Of a DNA stretch of 64,000 nucleotides, positions 55,768 through 64,000 are shown one piece after another. The position numbers were made by a program, and so were the translations under genes. The stretch covers positions 1 through 64,000 of the forward strand of contig DKFM01000004.1 in NCBI GenBank assembly GCA_002452815.1, in the 5' to 3' direction. This stretch comes from Rhodobacteraceae bacterium UBA6796. GTDB taxonomy: Bacteria > Pseudomonadota > Alphaproteobacteria > Rhodobacterales > Rhodobacteraceae. The first letter of the stretch is position 1. Every line of letters starts with the position of its first letter. The notes below the pieces were generated by a model. The model worked only from the letters and a program-made list of their open reading frames with translations. It did not search any database and was not told the DNA's origin.

Positions 55768-57657
55768 TCACAACGCGCCCGCGGCTTTCAGTTTTTCCGC
55801 TTTTTCCGCGTTATACCACCAGAAGTCCAGCTCGCCCAGCGTATAGGGCGGCAGGGTCTCGGGGTGTTCGTACATGTCGAAATAGGCCACGGTATGCGTT
55901 GCCTTGAACCATTGCGGCACCCAGAACACCAGCGCCCGCAGCGCCCGGTCCAGCGCATGCACGCGCGGGGTCAGCTCGGCCCGGGTTTTCGCCTCTTCGA
56001 CTTGCCGGATCAGCGCGTCGATGGCCGGGTTGGCCAAGCCCATGGCGTTGAACACATCCCCCACCGAGCCCGAGCCGAAATATTGCTGCAGGTCCGCGCC
56101 GGGGATGAAATCTTGCCCGACATGAGCGGTGATCAGATCGAAATCATGCGCGCGGCGGCGGTTTTCATACTGCGCATCATCGACACGGGCATGCACCGCA
56201 TCGACACCCAGTGCGCGCAGGTTTTCGACATAGGGGTTGATGACCCGGTCGAAGGTCTGGCTGTCGTTCAGGATCTCGACGCGCAGGGTTTCGCCGCGAT
56301 CGTTGCGCCGCATGCCGTCGTCGCCCACCGGCCAGCCCGCCGCATCCAGCAGTGCCGCCGCCTTGCGCAGATTGCCGCGATCCAGCTGTCGCTTGCCCGA
56401 CACCGGCGCCATCGCGACCGGATCGCTCAGCACCCCCTCGGGCAGATCCGCCGCCAGTGGCGTCAGGATTTCCAGCTCCTCCGCAGAGGGCGTGCCAACC
56501 GCTTCCAGCGGCGAGTTTTCCCAGACCGAGTTCACCCGTTCGTAAAGCCCGTAGAACAGCGTCTCGTTTGCCCATTCGAAGTTGAACATCAGCCCGATCG
56601 CCTGACGCACGCGAATGTCCTTGAACCGGTCGCGGCGCAGATTGATCAGGAAGGCCTGACCCGAGGCGATATTGCCGTCGGGCAGTTCGGCCTTCACCAC
56701 CCAGCCGTTCTGATAGGCCGGAAAGTCATAGCCCGTGGCCCAGCTGATCGAGCTGGCCTCGTTGCGGAAGGTATAGGCGCCCGCCTTGAACCCCTGAAAA
56801 GCCGCCGCGTAATCGCCGAAATACTCGACCCGGATACTGTCGAAATTGTTGCGCCCGATGTTGATCGGCAGATCTTGTCCCCAATAGTCGGGATTGCGTT
56901 TCCACACCACCGACCGGCTGTTCTGCGCGCGGTCCAGCACATAGGGCCCCGAACCGATCAGCGGCTTGTCGGATGTTTTCTCAAGGTCGATGCCATCGCG
57001 TTCGAACTGTGCCTTGGAAAACACCGGCAATCCGCCCGCCGCCTGAATGATGTCGCGGCGCGGATAACCGGGCTGGAAGGTGAACTTGATCCGCCGCGGG
57101 TCCAGCACCTCGACCGATGCGATCTGCTGCGCGATCACGGCACGAAACGACGACAGGCCCTTGGTGCGCAGTTGCTCGTAGGAAAACAGCACATCGTCGG
57201 TTGTCAGAGGCCCGCCATCCGAAAACCGGACGCCCTCACGCAAGGTGAAGATCACCCAATCGCGGCTTTCCGGGTATTCGAGGCTTTCGCACAGCAGGCA
57301 ATAGGCCTCGCCCACAGTGTCCGCCGTGCCGGTCAGCATCGACTCGTGCCCGATCGAGGACAATGCCGCCGCCCGGCCTTCCAATGTGTAGGGATTGAAA
57401 TTGTCGAACCCGCCCGGGGCCCATTCCGAAATCTCGCCGCCCTTGGGCGCCTGCGGGTTGACGTAATCCAGATGCGCGAAATCGGGGGCATATTTCAGAT
57501 CGCCCAGCGTCGAGATCGCGCTGGCCGTGATCGTGTCTTCGGCGCGGGTCTGCGTCACGAACCCGGCCCAGATCGCCGCACCCAGCAGCATCCCGCCCAG
57601 CATCCCGCGCGCCGTCACGCCCCGATCCGATCTTGTTGCACCTGCCGCCTGCACCAT
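55768..57657 (-). CDS. yejA: Peptide ABC importer binding protein (YejA type)
   Basis: This 629-residue periplasmic protein binds substrate for the YejBEF importer. It has a signal segment ([19 protein letters not shown]) and then the SBP_bac_5 domain: [26 protein letters not shown] and [15 protein letters not shown] at 57657 is chosen because GGGAGG lies five bases before it; an upstream GTG would add nine residues. E. coli YejA takes up microcin C and related peptides; the natural substrate here is unknown. Confidence 0.92.
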   Translation of the reverse strand: MVQAAGATRSDRGVTARGMLGGMLLGAAIWAGFVTQTRAEDTITASAISTLGDLKYAPDFAHLDYVNPQAPKGGEISEWAPGGFDNFNPYTLEGRAAALSSIGHESMLTGTADTVGEAYCLLCESLEYPESRDWVIFTLREGVRFSDGGPLTTDDVLFSYEQLRTKGLSSFRAVIAQQIASVEVLDPRRIKFTFQPGYPRRDIIQAAGGLPVFSKAQFERDGIDLEKTSDKPLIGSGPYVLDRAQNSRSVVWKRNPDYWGQDLPINIGRNNFDSIRVEYFGDYAAAFQGFKAGAYTFRNEASSISWATGYDFPAYQNGWVVKAELPDGNIASGQAFLINLRRDRFKDIRVRQAIGLMFNFEWANETLFYGLYERVNSVWENSPLEAVGTPSAEELEILTPLAADLPEGVLSDPVAMAPVSGKRQLDRGNLRKAAALLDAAGWPVGDDGMRRNDRGETLRVEILNDSQTFDRVINPYVENLRALGVDAVHARVDDAQYENRRRAHDFDLITAHVGQDFIPGADLQQYFGSGSVGDVFNAMGLANPAIDALIRQVEEAKTRAELTPRVHALDRALRALVFWVPQWFKATHTVAYFDMYEHPETLPPYTLGELDFWWYNAEKAEKLKAAGAL

Positions 57658-57737
57658 CCATGCCTCCCGTTCGGTTTTGGCCACGCTAAAGGTCGGCGCC
57701 CCCCGGGGGCAAGTTGCATCTGCGTGAAATCAAAGCA

Positions 57738-57767
57738 AAAGGCCGCACCCACAGGGGCGCGGCCTTT
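57738..57767. terminator. Hairpin terminator after the cytochrome cy gene
   Basis: AAAGGCCGC (57738-57746) pairs perfectly with GCGGCCTTT (57759-57767) around a 12-base loop. On the minus strand it lies 21 bases after the cytochrome gene and ends in a T-run, isolating that gene from yejA. Confidence 0.85.
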
Positions 57768-57788
57768 CAAATTCGGATGATCGCCGGA

Positions 57789-58325
57789 TCAGCCGCCCAG
57801 CGACTGCAGGTAGGTGATCACGTTGTTGCGGTCTTCGGGTTTGGGCAGACCGGCAAAGGACATCTTGTTGCCCGGGATGTAATCCTTGGGCTTGGTCAGA
57901 TAAGCGTCCAGCGCCTCCAGCGTCCACTCGCCGCCATGCGCGATGAAGGCATCGGAATAGCCAAAGCCCTCGACCGCCGCCACTGGGCGCCCGACGACAC
58001 CATCCAGATGCGGGCCGGTGGCGTTCTTGCCGTCGACCTTGTGGCAGGCCTTGCACTTGCCGAACACCTTTTCGCCAGCCGCGACATCGCCTTCGCCCAG
58101 CACCAGCGCCACGACCTCTTCGGCGGGGGCGGCGGCGGCATCGTCACCTTTGTCCAGCAGGCCGCCGGGGGTCGCGGTCATCATGGCCACTTCGGCGCCC
58201 TCGTCGCCATGGGCCGAGCCGCCGATGGTATAGAGCGCGCCCGACGCCCAGTTGCCGAGGAGGAAGAACAGGAATGCGCCCAGAACCGCACCCGCTGCTT
58301 TGATGATATTGGTGATTTTGAACAT
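57789..58325 (-). CDS. cycY: Membrane-anchored cytochrome c (cytochrome cy)
   Basis: This 178-residue protein has an uncleaved N-terminal anchor (AGAVLGAFLFFLLGNWASG), an Ala-rich flexible linker (about 40-80) and a class I cytochrome c domain. The haem site is CKACH (91-95) and the Met ligand is Met155 in NKMSFAG. This is the layout of cytochrome cy of Rhodobacter, which carries electrons from bc1 complex to cbb3 oxidase or to reaction centres. It is not near the cbb3 genes but serves the same chain. Confidence 0.88.
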   Translation of the reverse strand: MFKITNIIKAAGAVLGAFLFFLLGNWASGALYTIGGSAHGDEGAEVAMMTATPGGLLDKGDDAAAAPAEEVVALVLGEGDVAAGEKVFGKCKACHKVDGKNATGPHLDGVVGRPVAAVEGFGYSDAFIAHGGEWTLEALDAYLTKPKDYIPGNKMSFAGLPKPEDRNNVITYLQSLGG

Positions 58326-58595
58326 GGCTCGTCCCTGATATGGCTGTTCAGTTGCCCGCATGTATCCGCTTTGGTGCCTGTGTTTCAAGCAATCTTTGGG
58401 TCAAAACCCCCAGATTGCGCTGTTTTGCTGGCGTTTGCCGCCCCGGGCACGCGTGGCGTGGCCCGGATGCCGCGTGCGGCCCGGTCCGTGCCCTGCCCCG
58501 GCGTGTTGACGCTTCCCCTGCCGGGCATCCCGGTATAGGTCAGACAAGACCGCGCCCGCCCGGCGCGGGCGGCACGACGAGGCGAGGAGAGGCAG

Positions 58596-59447
58596 ATGAC
58601 TGCGCAGAAGATCACCGGACGGATTGCATTTCAGGGGGAGCCGGGTGCCTATTCGCATCAGGCCTGCCACGAGGCGCGCCCCGACATGGAGGCCCTGCCC
58701 TGCCGCACCTTCGAGGACGTGATCGAGGCAGTGCGCCGCGGCGATGCCGATCTGGCGATGCTGCCGGTCGAAAACTCGACCTATGGCCGGGTGGCCGATA
58801 TCCACCACCTGCTGCCCGAAAGCGGGCTTCACATCATCAACGAGGCCTTCGTGCGGGTGCATATCAACCTGCTGGGCGTCAAGGGCACCAAGCTGAACGA
58901 TGTGCGTGCCGCGATGAGCCATACAGTCCTGCTGGGCCAGTGCCGGGGCTTCCTGCAAAGCCACGGGCTGGAACGGATCACCGGCGCCGACACCGCCGGT
59001 TCGGCCAAGATCGTCGCGGAAAAGGGCGACCCTTCGGTGGCGGCGCTGGCCTCGGAACTGGCGGGCGATATCTACGGGCTCGACCTTCTGGCGCGCCATA
59101 TCGAGGACAAGCAGAACAACACGACGCGGTTCCTGGTGATGTCGCGCGAACCCGATCTGAAACGCCGCGGCCCGGGGCCGATGCTGACCACGCTGGTGTT
59201 CCGCGTGCGCAACATTCCCGCCGCACTTTACAAGGCGATGGGCGGGTTCGCGACCAATGGCGTGAACATGACCAAACTGGAAAGCTACATGGTCGACGGC
59301 AGCTTCACCGCGACGCAGTTCTATGCCGATATCGAAGGCCACCCCGACGACAGCAACGTGCGCCTGGCGCTGGACGAGTTGCGCTATTTCACCTCGTCGA
59401 TGTCGCTGCTGGGCGTCTACCCGGCCGATCCGCGCCGCCACGCCTGA
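58596..59447 (+). CDS. pheA: Prephenate dehydratase
   Basis: This 283-residue enzyme makes phenylpyruvate from prephenate for phenylalanine synthesis. Residues about 8-190 form the catalytic domain, with IAFQGEPGAYSH, LPVENSTYGRV and NNTTRFLV, whose Thr is catalytic. A C-terminal ACT domain (about 200-275) has ALYKAMGGFATNGVNMTKLE and ESYMVDGSF, which binds phenylalanine for feedback control. No chorismate mutase domain is attached. Confidence 0.95.
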   Translation: MTAQKITGRIAFQGEPGAYSHQACHEARPDMEALPCRTFEDVIEAVRRGDADLAMLPVENSTYGRVADIHHLLPESGLHIINEAFVRVHINLLGVKGTKLNDVRAAMSHTVLLGQCRGFLQSHGLERITGADTAGSAKIVAEKGDPSVAALASELAGDIYGLDLLARHIEDKQNNTTRFLVMSREPDLKRRGPGPMLTTLVFRVRNIPAALYKAMGGFATNGVNMTKLESYMVDGSFTATQFYADIEGHPDDSNVRLALDELRYFTSSMSLLGVYPADPRRHA

Positions 59448-59462
59448 ACGCGCAGCGCCCCG

Positions 59463-59933
59463 TCACACCCCGGCCTGACGGGCGCGTGCCTCCAGCGCCT
59501 GCCCGAACCGGGTGATCCGGTCCGTGAACTTGCGTTCCAGGTTGCCCCGTCCAAGCTTGGCGGACTGGATCAGCAGCCGCGCGCCCAGCGTGCGTGGCTT
59601 CATCTCCAGCACCACATGCAGCCGCGTGCGCACGGAACTCAGCGAAATCATGTTCAGCGCCAGCGCCGCCTCGAAGCTGGAAGATACCCCGGCATATTCC
59701 AGCAGTTCGGGGCGATCGAAGCGGCGGATGTCCGCGACCAGCTGGCGTGGCTTGCCGCGAAACATGAAACCGATGTCCCACGACATCCCCGCCCCCGGCA
59801 CCGCCAGTGTATCGAGCCTGCGCAAGCTGATCTTGCGCCCCCGCGCCGCCTGCTCGAACGAGGAAAAATCGGCAAGCTGGTCAAACACGAAGGCGACGGG
59901 CGCTGCGACATCCGCGCGGCTGGAAAACTTCAT
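59463..59933 (-). CDS. SRPBCC-family lipid-binding-like protein
   Basis: This 156-residue protein begins MKFSSRADVAAPVAFVFDQL, the usual start of the START-like (SRPBCC) fold, with a hydrophobic-pocket pattern and a long C-terminal helix (LERKFTDRITRFGQALEARA). The ligand is unknown. It is convergent with pheA and lies downstream of NudC by 71 bases. Confidence 0.8.
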   Translation of the reverse strand: MKFSSRADVAAPVAFVFDQLADFSSFEQAARGRKISLRRLDTLAVPGAGMSWDIGFMFRGKPRQLVADIRRFDRPELLEYAGVSSSFEAALALNMISLSSVRTRLHVVLEMKPRTLGARLLIQSAKLGRGNLERKFTDRITRFGQALEARARQAGV

Positions 59934-60004
59934 GGGGGCGGTCCCTCACCTTGATCTGGCGGGGAAACCGCCGCACTGCACCGAAACTGTCCCAATCAGT
60001 GCCG

Positions 60005-61000
60005 TCAATTCAGCCGGTCCGCAAGCCACTCGCGCAACAGCCATCCGGCGATCGCACCCTTGCGCGGCGGGCGGATCTGCGGGTCGGTGCCCGCGAATAT
60101 GTCGGTCAGCCGTTCGCGCGTGACCCACAGTGCCTCTTCAATCTCGGCCGGGTCGAGCGTGATCGCGTCGGATACCGCCTCGGCCTGACAGCCCAGCATC
60201 AGCTGGGCCGGAAACGGCCAGGGCTGCGACGCGACGAAGCGCACGCCCCCCACGATCACGCCGGTTTCCTCGGCCACCTCGCGGCGCACCGCGGCCTGCA
60301 AGGGCTCGCCCGGTTCCATGAACCCGGCAAGGCAGGAAAACATCCCCTCGGGCCAGCCCGGGCTGCGCCCCAAAAGCACCGAATTGCCCCGCGTCACCAG
60401 CATGATGACCACCGGATCGGTGCGCGGAAAATGCTGCGCATTGCACGCGATGCAGCGCCGCTGCCAGCCTGCGGCCTCGGGGCGCGAGGGTGCGCCGCAG
60501 ACCGCACAGAACCGATGCGTGGCATGCCAGGTCAGCAGCGCGCGGGCCGTCGCGGCCAGTTCGGCCGCACGCGGATCAAGCGCGGGCAGACGGCCACGCA
60601 GTTCCGCAAAACAGCTGCCCGCGGGCAGGTCGGGATGGGTCTGCTCGGTCGCGTCGAAGAACGCCGCACCGTCGGGCAAGGCGCCCTCGGGCACCCAGTC
60701 CGAGACATCCTGCGCGAACACGGCCTGCCCGCCCGACAGCCCCAGAAAAAGCGGCGCCTCGGTGCCTGCGCGCAGCACCGGATGGCCCGGCGCCAGCGGC
60801 ATCAGCCCGGCGCCCGCGACCGGATCGGGTGACGCACCCTCCGCAGCAAACAGCGGCCGCCCCCGCCACAGCGGCAAGATCCGCGTCTGCGGATCGGCCA
60901 GCGCCGCCGCCATCGCCTCGGGCTGGTCACGCAGATGCGCCGCACGCTCGAGCGCAGAACCGCAAAACGCGAAATCGGGTGCGGCAAGAAAAACGGACAT
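60005..61000 (-). CDS. nudC: NAD+ diphosphatase / RNA decapping Nudix hydrolase
   Basis: This 331-residue protein has a zinc ribbon with Cys165, Cys168, Cys183 and Cys186 (FCAVCGA, RCIACNA). A Nudix box at 226-248 reads GFMEPGEPLQAAVRREVAEE then TGV, with the metal-binding Glu residues. NudC hydrolyses NAD(H) and removes NAD caps from RNA. GGAGCG precedes the ATG at 61000, and the longer frame upstream is unsupported. Confidence 0.93.
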   Translation of the reverse strand: MSVFLAAPDFAFCGSALERAAHLRDQPEAMAAALADPQTRILPLWRGRPLFAAEGASPDPVAGAGLMPLAPGHPVLRAGTEAPLFLGLSGGQAVFAQDVSDWVPEGALPDGAAFFDATEQTHPDLPAGSCFAELRGRLPALDPRAAELAATARALLTWHATHRFCAVCGAPSRPEAAGWQRRCIACNAQHFPRTDPVVIMLVTRGNSVLLGRSPGWPEGMFSCLAGFMEPGEPLQAAVRREVAEETGVIVGGVRFVASQPWPFPAQLMLGCQAEAVSDAITLDPAEIEEALWVTRERLTDIFAGTDPQIRPPRKGAIAGWLLREWLADRLN

Positions 61001-61256
61001 CGGGCGCTCCGGCTGGTTCGGGCACGGCAGTCGGCGCCCATCGGGGTTTGACAGAGTTGTTGCACAGACCAGCCCGGCCTGCCAGCAGCGTTGCGCAGAT
61101 GCCGCGCCCTGTGGATAAAGAACCAGTTGGGACAAATTCGACTGGCGGGCAGCCCGCCATCTACCTTAGGTTGTATGCAGGGCGAAAGCCGGGACAGATA
61201 TAATCAAGCCCAAAAGGGCAAAGCTGCGGGCCAGCCGCAGTCGAAGGGTTCGAAGG

Positions 61257-63191
61257 ATGACAGAAGCTTCTGACCGGCACATGCCCGGGCAGTTGGAGGG
61301 AGTGCGCGCGACCATTGCCTTGCGAGTGATCGAAACGACGGATCTGCACGGCTATGTTCAGGGCTACGATTACTTCACCGACCGGCCGCAACCCGAAGTG
61401 GGATTGGCGCGGCTGAGCAGCCTGATTGCCGAGGCCCGCGCCGAGGCCAGCAATAGCCTGCTGTTCGACAATGGCGATTTCCTGCAAGGCACGCCCCTGA
61501 CCGAATATTGGGCGCGGGTGCGCGGGCTGGCCGAGGGCGAAACGCACCCGGTGATCGCCGCGATGAATGCGCTCGACTATGACGCGGTGACGCCGGGCAA
61601 TCACGAATTCAATTACGGGCTGGATTTCATGCACCGTGCGGTGGCGGGTGCCCGATTTCCGCTGGTCTGCGCCAATGCGCTGATCGCGCCCCCCGGGACG
61701 GACAATGCCCCGCGCACCCTGTTGCCCCCGTGGGTGGTGCTGGAGCGGGACTGCCTGGATCAGACCGGCACCCGCCACCGGCTGCGGATCGGGGTGATCG
61801 GGTTTCTGCCGCCGCAAACCGCCGCCTGGGATGTGGCGCTGCTGGACGGGCAGTTGTGGACAACCGAGATTGTCGAGACCGCCCGCGCCTGCCTGCCTGC
61901 CCTGCGTGCCGCCGGGGTCGATCTGGTGATTGCGCTGGCCCATACCGGAATCGCCCCCACGCCACCGGCCGGATCGGGCGAGGCGCCGGCAGAACATGCC
62001 GCGCTGCCGCTGGCGGCGCTGGACGGGATCGACGTGCTGCTGTGCGGACACAGCCACCTGTGCTTCCCCGGCCCCGGCAGCCCGGCAAGCCCCGGCATCG
62101 ACCCGGCACGCGGCACGCTGCATGGCAAACCCGCGATGAACCCCGGCCGCTGGGGCTCGCATCTGGGGGTGATGGATCTGCGGCTGGAGCTGACGCCCGA
62201 AGGCTGGCGCCTGACCGATTTCACCACCGAACTGCGCCCCGCCTGCGCGCCCGCACCCGGCGGCCACTGCCTTCCACGCCTGCCCGAAGACCCCGCGATC
62301 CTGCAGATCAACACCGCCGCCCATACCGAAACGCTGCGCTATATCCGGCGCGATGTCGGGCATCTGTCGGTGCCGCTGCACAGCTATTTCTCGCTGGTGG
62401 CGCCCGATGCCGGGCTTGCGCTGGTGGCGCAGGCGCAGGCCGCGCATGTGGCACGCTGCCTGGCAGGCCGGCCCGAAGCGCGCCTGCCGCTGCTGTCCGC
62501 CGCGGCACCGTTCAAATGCGGCGGGCGCGGCGGGCCGAATTTCTTCCTCGATCTCGCGCCCGGCCCGCTGCGGATGAGCCATATCTCCGACCTCTATGTC
62601 TTCCCCAATACGGTCGCCGCGCTCGAGGTCACGGGGGCCGAACTGGCCGACTGGCTCGAACGCTCGGCCGGGGTCTTCGCGCAGATCACCCCCGGACGAA
62701 GCGACCAGCCGCTGCTTGACCCGGATTTCCCCTGCTACAATTTCGACGTGATTACCGGGCTGAGCTATGAAATCGACCTGAGCCAGCCCGCGCGTTTCAC
62801 CCCCGAAGGCCTGCTGAATGCCCCGCAGGCCCGCCGCATCGTCAATCTGCGCCATGATGGACGCCCGGTGCAGGCCGATCAGCGCTTTGTCGTGGCGACG
62901 AACAATTACCGCAGCTCGGGCGCGGGGCATTTTGCGGGCACCCAAAGGCCCGATCTGGATCTGGGCCCGGCACTCAGCCTGCATCAGGCGCTGGTGACGC
63001 TGGCGAAACAGCAGACATCCCTGACCCCCGCACCACAGCCGATCTGGCGTTTCCGCCCGATGCCCGCGACCAGTGCGGTGTTCGAAACATCGCCCCGCGC
63101 GCTGGCGCATCTGGGCGCACATCCCGATCTGCGCATCGAACCGCTGCGGCTGAACGACACTGGTTTCCAGCAGATTCGCCTGCATTTCTGA
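61257..63191 (+). CDS. 2',3'-cyclic-nucleotide phosphodiesterase / 5'-nucleotidase family protein
   Basis: This 644-residue CpdB/UshA-like protein has an N-terminal metallophosphatase domain, with ETTDLHG (Asp29, His31), DNGDFLQG (71-78) and GNHEFNYG (114-121). A 5'-nucleotidase C-terminal domain (about 370-560) binds the nucleotide; FNFDVITGLSYE-like YNFDVITGLSYE is typical. No signal peptide is visible at the N-terminus (MTEASDRHMPGQLEG), unlike classical CpdB, which is periplasmic. It is divergent from nudC, with 256 bases between. Confidence 0.88.
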   Translation: MTEASDRHMPGQLEGVRATIALRVIETTDLHGYVQGYDYFTDRPQPEVGLARLSSLIAEARAEASNSLLFDNGDFLQGTPLTEYWARVRGLAEGETHPVIAAMNALDYDAVTPGNHEFNYGLDFMHRAVAGARFPLVCANALIAPPGTDNAPRTLLPPWVVLERDCLDQTGTRHRLRIGVIGFLPPQTAAWDVALLDGQLWTTEIVETARACLPALRAAGVDLVIALAHTGIAPTPPAGSGEAPAEHAALPLAALDGIDVLLCGHSHLCFPGPGSPASPGIDPARGTLHGKPAMNPGRWGSHLGVMDLRLELTPEGWRLTDFTTELRPACAPAPGGHCLPRLPEDPAILQINTAAHTETLRYIRRDVGHLSVPLHSYFSLVAPDAGLALVAQAQAAHVARCLAGRPEARLPLLSAAAPFKCGGRGGPNFFLDLAPGPLRMSHISDLYVFPNTVAALEVTGAELADWLERSAGVFAQITPGRSDQPLLDPDFPCYNFDVITGLSYEIDLSQPARFTPEGLLNAPQARRIVNLRHDGRPVQADQRFVVATNNYRSSGAGHFAGTQRPDLDLGPALSLHQALVTLAKQQTSLTPAPQPIWRFRPMPATSAVFETSPRALAHLGAHPDLRIEPLRLNDTGFQQIRLHF

Positions 63192-63365
63192 GGCCGCGCG
63201 CGCGCAAACTTTCAGCACTGGCGCAAAATTTAATCAACTTTGGTGTTTTTGCACAAGAGTTGAACAAACCCGATCATACGCATGCTGCCGATCAGGCCGC
63301 CGCATTCCTGACCGCCCGGTAAATAGGCAGGATCGGGCCAATCGACCAAACCGGGAGTTTTTCAG

Positions 63366-64000
63366 ATGTTCCACCGCAACCTGCGCAACACCTTTGGCGC
63401 CGTTGCCTCCGCCGTGCTGCTGGGCGCCGCCACCCTCGCGCCCGCCCATGCCGAAACCAAGATCCCCTTCACGCTGGACTGGAAATTCGAGGGTCCGGCT
63501 GCGCCCTATTTCGTTGCCCTCGACAAGGGTTACTACGCCGCCGAAGGGCTGGGCGTCGAGATTTCCGAAGGCGCGGGCTCGCTCGATGCGATTCCGAAAG
63601 TGGCGACCGGCGCCTTCCCGATGGGTTTCACCGACATCAACTCGCTGATGAAATTCCTCGACCAGAACCCCGGCGCCCCGGTGACTGCGGTGATGATGGT
63701 CTATGACAAGCCGCCCTTCGCCGTGGTGGGCCGCAAATCGCTGGGGATCGAGACCCCGAAGGATCTGGAAGGCAAGGTCCTGGGCGCACCGCCGCCGGAT
63801 GGCGCCTGGGCGCAATTCCCGATCTTCGCCGCCGAACAGGGCCTCGACATGGCCAAGATCACGGTCGAGCCGGTGGGCTTCCCGGTGCGCGAACCGATGC
63901 TGGCCGAAGGCAAGGTCGCCGCGATCACCGGCTTCTCGTTCACCTCGACGCTGAACGCCAAACGCCTGGGCGTGCCGATGGAAGACCAGACCGTGCTGCT
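63366..64000 (+). CDS. ABC importer substrate-binding protein, NMT1/SsuA type (cut by window edge)
   Basis: The visible 211 residues have a signal peptide (TFGAVASAVLLGAATLAPAHA, about 9-29) and then an NMT1/SsuA-like binding domain, with TLDWKFEGPAAPYFVALDKG and YYAAEGLGVEI, GFTDINSLMKFL and PKDLEGKVLGAPPPDGAW. Such proteins bind sulphonates, nitrate, thiamine precursors or riboflavin. The C-terminus and transporter partners lie outside the window. The ATG at 63366 has GGGAG about 12 bases ahead. Confidence 0.88.
   Translation, partial: MFHRNLRNTFGAVASAVLLGAATLAPAHAETKIPFTLDWKFEGPAAPYFVALDKGYYAAEGLGVEISEGAGSLDAIPKVATGAFPMGFTDINSLMKFLDQNPGAPVTAVMMVYDKPPFAVVGRKSLGIETPKDLEGKVLGAPPPDGAWAQFPIFAAEQGLDMAKITVEPVGFPVREPMLAEGKVAAITGFSFTSTLNAKRLGVPMEDQTVL

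Overview
The window is GC-rich alphaproteobacterial DNA and looks like a member of the Rhodobacter group (Rhodobacterales). The strongest evidence is the arrangement ccoGHIS, ccoPQON, uspA-like gene, fnrL, hemN with FNR boxes between the units. A membrane-anchored cytochrome cy gene, glpD-glpK, divergent hemC/hemE and clpS agree with this. Species cannot be fixed from the sequence alone.

Bases 1-8345 are the right-hand end of an integrated prophage-like element. It contains a divergent Cro-like/S24-repressor pair (294-515, 604-1242) with operator-like sites between them. A PstI-type restriction-modification pair on the minus strand (1376-4242) follows, with a less GC-rich look than its surroundings. 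Next is a tightly overlapping plus-strand operon of small genes (4579-7247), including a GapR/DUF2312 protein, a C5-methylase-like protein and a winged-helix protein. A tyrosine integrase (7219-8310) ends the element, and its stop lies 35 bases from the 3' end of a tRNA-Met gene. The left end lies outside the window. Operator-like motifs of the same type occur both in the immunity region and just before the plus-strand operon.

From 8345 onward the window is chromosomal core. 8568-12368: selenium use for tRNA (oxidoreductase-SelD fusion, SelU) plus an L,D-transpeptidase. 12478-15284: DUF2892 protein and copper ATPase. 15308-18384: glycerol catabolism (glpK, glpD). 18540-26350: lytic transglycosylase lipoprotein, ABC exporter with divergent TesA-like esterase, YceI protein, MFS transporter, FAD-linked dehydrogenase. 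26487-32870: tetrapyrrole genes hemC, hemE and hemF, with a DEAD-box helicase and two LysE-type exporters between them. 32980-38465: lipoprotein, atypical SDR, rRNA-type methyltransferase, clpS, HAD hydrolase, D-alanyl-D-alanine carboxypeptidase with SPOR domain. 38523-50522: the microaerobic respiration block, with cbb3 oxidase structural genes (ccoNOQP), assembly genes (ccoGHIS), a universal stress protein, the regulator fnrL and anaerobic hemN, tied together by five FNR-type boxes. 50661-57657: glycosyltransferase and a YejABEF-type peptide ABC importer. 57789-63191: cytochrome cy, prephenate dehydratase, SRPBCC protein, NudC, and a 2',3'-cyclic nucleotide phosphodiesterase-like enzyme. The window ends inside an NMT1/SsuA-type substrate-binding protein gene.

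Four haem-synthesis genes and the complete cbb3 oxidase with its copper supply lie within about 24 kb, so the middle of the window is in effect a haem and microaerobic respiration district. A dispersed palindromic repeat occurs three times at gene 3' ends. I saw no CRISPR array, rRNA or insertion sequence. The items most worth a second look are the element's operator network around its restriction system, the mismatched tRNA acceptor stem at its integration point, the SDR lacking its catalytic lysine, and the cysteine-rich tail of CcoQ.
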